From positions 1-55,703 of the forward strand of contig CAIWMU010000192.1 of NCBI GenBank assembly GCA_903913865.1: 55,703 nucleotides of DNA, in the 5' to 3' direction. A program made the position numbers and the translations under genes. The stretch's first letter is position 1; the number at the start of each line of letters is the position of its first letter. This DNA is from an uncultured Verrucomicrobia subdivision 3 bacterium (GTDB lineage Bacteria; Verrucomicrobiota; Verrucomicrobiia; Limisphaerales; UBA8199). This document shows positions 54,429-55,703 of the stretch, piece after piece. Below the pieces are notes generated by a model. The model saw nothing but the letters and a program-made list of their open reading frames with translations, searched no databases and had not been told where the DNA came from.

Positions 54429-55041
54429 CTTCGAGTCCCTGTTTTTTGATCTCAGCATGGTCTTCCCAGATGATGTCGGTGGTCCGGGCATCAATCAGCT
54501 GGAAGGTGTAGAGCACATAGTCACTGGTGCCGGCCTTCGTCCGGGTGGTCATCCCCTCCAGTTTGCCGGTCAGGAAAAAGTCGGCGCCCTTGAACTCCTG
54601 CACGTTCGGGTCCGTGGTGGAGGTGACCTGTCCGGATTGTTTCATCTGGCGCTCCTTTTCCAGGGCGGCCATCCGTTCGCGGGCCAGGAAGAGCACCTTG
54701 CCCCGGGCTTTGGTGTTCAATTCAGCCCGGATGCGGCTCAGGAAGATGTCCTTGTTGATGGGGAACCGGGTTTCATTAATCACAGGGTCGAGGACCACAC
54801 GGGGGGTCCCCTGCGCGTTGGCGATTTGGGGGGTGGAAAGAATGCTCCGGGCCATCTTGTCCGTCACCATCACCATGTCCTGGGATTCCACCCCCGTGCC
54901 GGCCACGAACCCGCGCTCATCGGGCCGCATCTCCGTGACGGGCACACCGGAGGGGTTTCGGACGCCGGAGGAGGCGCAACCGGAGAGGAACCCGGCAATG
55001 GCCAGGGCTGAGATCGGAATGAAGTAACGGGTCAGTTTCAT
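54412..55041 (-). CDS. lpoB: LpoB-like penicillin-binding protein activator lipoprotein
   Basis: LpoB is an outer-membrane lipoprotein that reaches through the periplasm and activates the bifunctional peptidoglycan synthase PBP1B in enterics. This 209-residue homologue has a lipobox LSGC (Cys22), a short disordered linker and the LpoB fold. The latter has VVLDPVINETRFPINKDIFL, FLARERMAALEKERQMK, FKGADFFLTGKLEGMTTR and YTFQLIDARTTDIIWEDHAE. It is the first gene of a three-gene lipoprotein operon. Whether the partner synthase is a PBP1B type here is unknown. Confidence 0.87.
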   Translation of the reverse strand: MKLTRYFIPISALAIAGFLSGCASSGVRNPSGVPVTEMRPDERGFVAGTGVESQDMVMVTDKMARSILSTPQIANAQGTPRVVLDPVINETRFPINKDIFLSRIRAELNTKARGKVLFLARERMAALEKERQMKQSGQVTSTTDPNVQEFKGADFFLTGKLEGMTTRTKAGTSDYVLYTFQLIDARTTDIIWEDHAEIKKQGLEDAAYR

Positions 55042-55185
55042 GGGTGGATATGGTATGAATGGTTCGACAACACGATGGATGTTGCAAATGTGGATGGGGA
55101 CCGGGCGTCAGGGCCGGGAACCGCCTGACAAATCCCCTGCACAGGGGCAAAAGAAGGGCAGGGAGGTGCCAATAACGCGTTCATG

Positions 55186-55212
55186 CCCACGCTTCAGGTG
55201 GGTCCCACGCTT
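55186..55212. repeat. Short direct repeat CCCACGCTT
   Basis: CCCACGCTT occurs at 55186-55194 and 55204-55212, separated by GGTG-containing sequence that can pair with the first copy (CCCAC/GTGGG). Confidence 0.55.
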
Positions 55213-55478
55213 TCCCGGCAGCCATGCGGTTCTTAGTTCCATGCAGATCTTTGACGGGGAGCGCCGCAATTTATTCGGTTTGGCGCGCCCACACGGTTCA
55301 TACTATGCCTTAAAGGAGCCGTTTCGGCAACGCGCAAAAGGTGGTCGGTCCGAAGCGGAAATGGAACAGAAGCAAACGAAGAGAACAAAGAGCTTTACGG
55401 GTCTCGTTACCTTGGTTGGCTTCTGTGAAGTGAGATTGCCCCGCTTTCCCATCGCGCCAAAGGCACACCCTATGAGAG

Positions 55479-55497
55479 CCCAGGCCACCGGCCTGGG
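55479..55497. repeat. Perfect 8-bp hairpin CCCAGGCC/GGCCTGGG
   Basis: CCCAGGCC pairs with GGCCTGGG around a 3-base loop. It sits upstream of the larger inverted repeat and may be part of one folded element. Confidence 0.65.
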
Positions 55498-55520
55498 TAT
55501 CGGGCATAATAATAGATCCA

Positions 55521-55587
55521 AAGGGCTGAAGGCCCGACATATCCCTCCCCCAGGAATCCACCGGATGATGCCGGGCCTTCAGCCCTT
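55521..55587. repeat. Perfect 16-bp inverted repeat with 35-base spacer
   Basis: AAGGGCTGAAGGCCCG (55521-55536) is exactly complementary in reverse to CGGGCCTTCAGCCCTT (55572-55587). This is too long to be chance in 700 bases, and likely a repeat-family or structured RNA element. Confidence 0.85.
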
Positions 55588-55609
55588 GAATCGTTTCAAT
55601 GTCCCGTTT

Positions 55610-55628
55610 CCTGGGGCTGGACCCCAGG
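55610..55628. repeat. Perfect 7-bp hairpin CCTGGGG/CCCCAGG
   Basis: CCTGGGG pairs with CCCCAGG around CTGGA, 22 bases after the 16-bp inverted repeat. It is the third stem of the same region. Confidence 0.6.
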
Positions 55629-55703
55629 CTGGGTGCGTCTGGGAGCGCACTTGAACAGGAGGGTGGAAGTCCCTCTTTAGCGGTGCTTCCCGCTAATAAC
55701 TGA

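Larger units (their letters stand above)
55042..55703. other. Non-coding, repeat-rich right end
   Basis: No open frame here looks like a real gene. The longest plus-strand frame (55040-55654) covers inverted repeats and has no family signal. It holds CCCCTGCACAGGGG near 55134-55147, direct repeats of CCCACGCTT, two tight hairpins and one large inverted repeat. It also holds a short frame starting MEQKQTKRTKS, a type I recall from intergenic regions of this phylum. Sequence after 55655 (CAGGAGGGTGGAAGTCCCTC) vaguely recalls group II intron 5' regions, and the window ends before this can be tested. Confidence 0.55.

Noticed and set aside
55040-55654. 204-codon frame at the right end
   Set aside because: It crosses several inverted repeats, starts opposite the lpoB start, and shows no recognisable domain.

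Overview
The window looks like a chromosomal segment of a Verrucomicrobiota bacterium. The strongest sign is a four-gene pilus-like operon (19816-26533) whose products match the Amuc_1101, Amuc_1100, Amuc_1099 and Amuc_1098 families described in Akkermansia. It is followed by very large exported proteins built from delta-60, Calx-beta, DUF11 and P-domain modules, a style common in environmental Verrucomicrobiota (possibly Limisphaerales/Pedosphaerales; that rank is a guess). No rRNA, tRNA, CRISPR array or transposase gene was seen.

Region 1 (1-10501, + strand) is a defence operon. It is a type I restriction-modification locus (hsdM, hsdS, hsdR) with three accessory genes: a P-loop ATPase between hsdS and hsdR, a YgjP-like metallopeptidase, and a GHKL ATPase joined to a Shedu-like PD-(D/E)XK nuclease domain. 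The genes overlap or nearly touch. Two core genes look damaged: hsdM lacks a recognisable N-terminus and hsdR is split by a frameshift between its DECH and TGTP motifs. Loss of restriction while the accessory genes stay intact is the main point of interest.

Region 2 (10654-15134, - strand) reads corA, a soluble PAS histidine kinase, a DUF4230 membrane protein, and a secreted cytochrome c/PQQ sugar dehydrogenase fusion. Region 3 (15338-19640, + strand) is a compact exopolysaccharide/protein-sorting locus: exosortase, EpsI-type partner, polyprenyl glycosylphosphotransferase and a UDP-glucuronate decarboxylase-like enzyme.

Region 4 (19816-50121, + strand) starts with the pilus-like operon (PilM-PilN fusion, two inner-membrane pilus-like proteins, secretin) and runs with short gaps into five exported proteins of about 650 to 3155 residues. 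These include a predicted seven-bladed propeller with Fn3, a 3155-residue protein with two seven-repeat delta-60 blocks, and a 2223-residue M6 metalloprotease. They share modules with each other, so they probably form a functional surface or secretion set.

Region 5 (50146-52797, + strand) holds the housekeeping genes coaE, hisI and trpE. Region 6 (52798-55041, - strand) is a lipoprotein operon, lpoB - COG3014 - ycfL-like, linked in other bacteria to penicillin-binding-protein activation. The right end (55042-55703) has no credible gene but is rich in inverted repeats and probably belongs to a repeat family.
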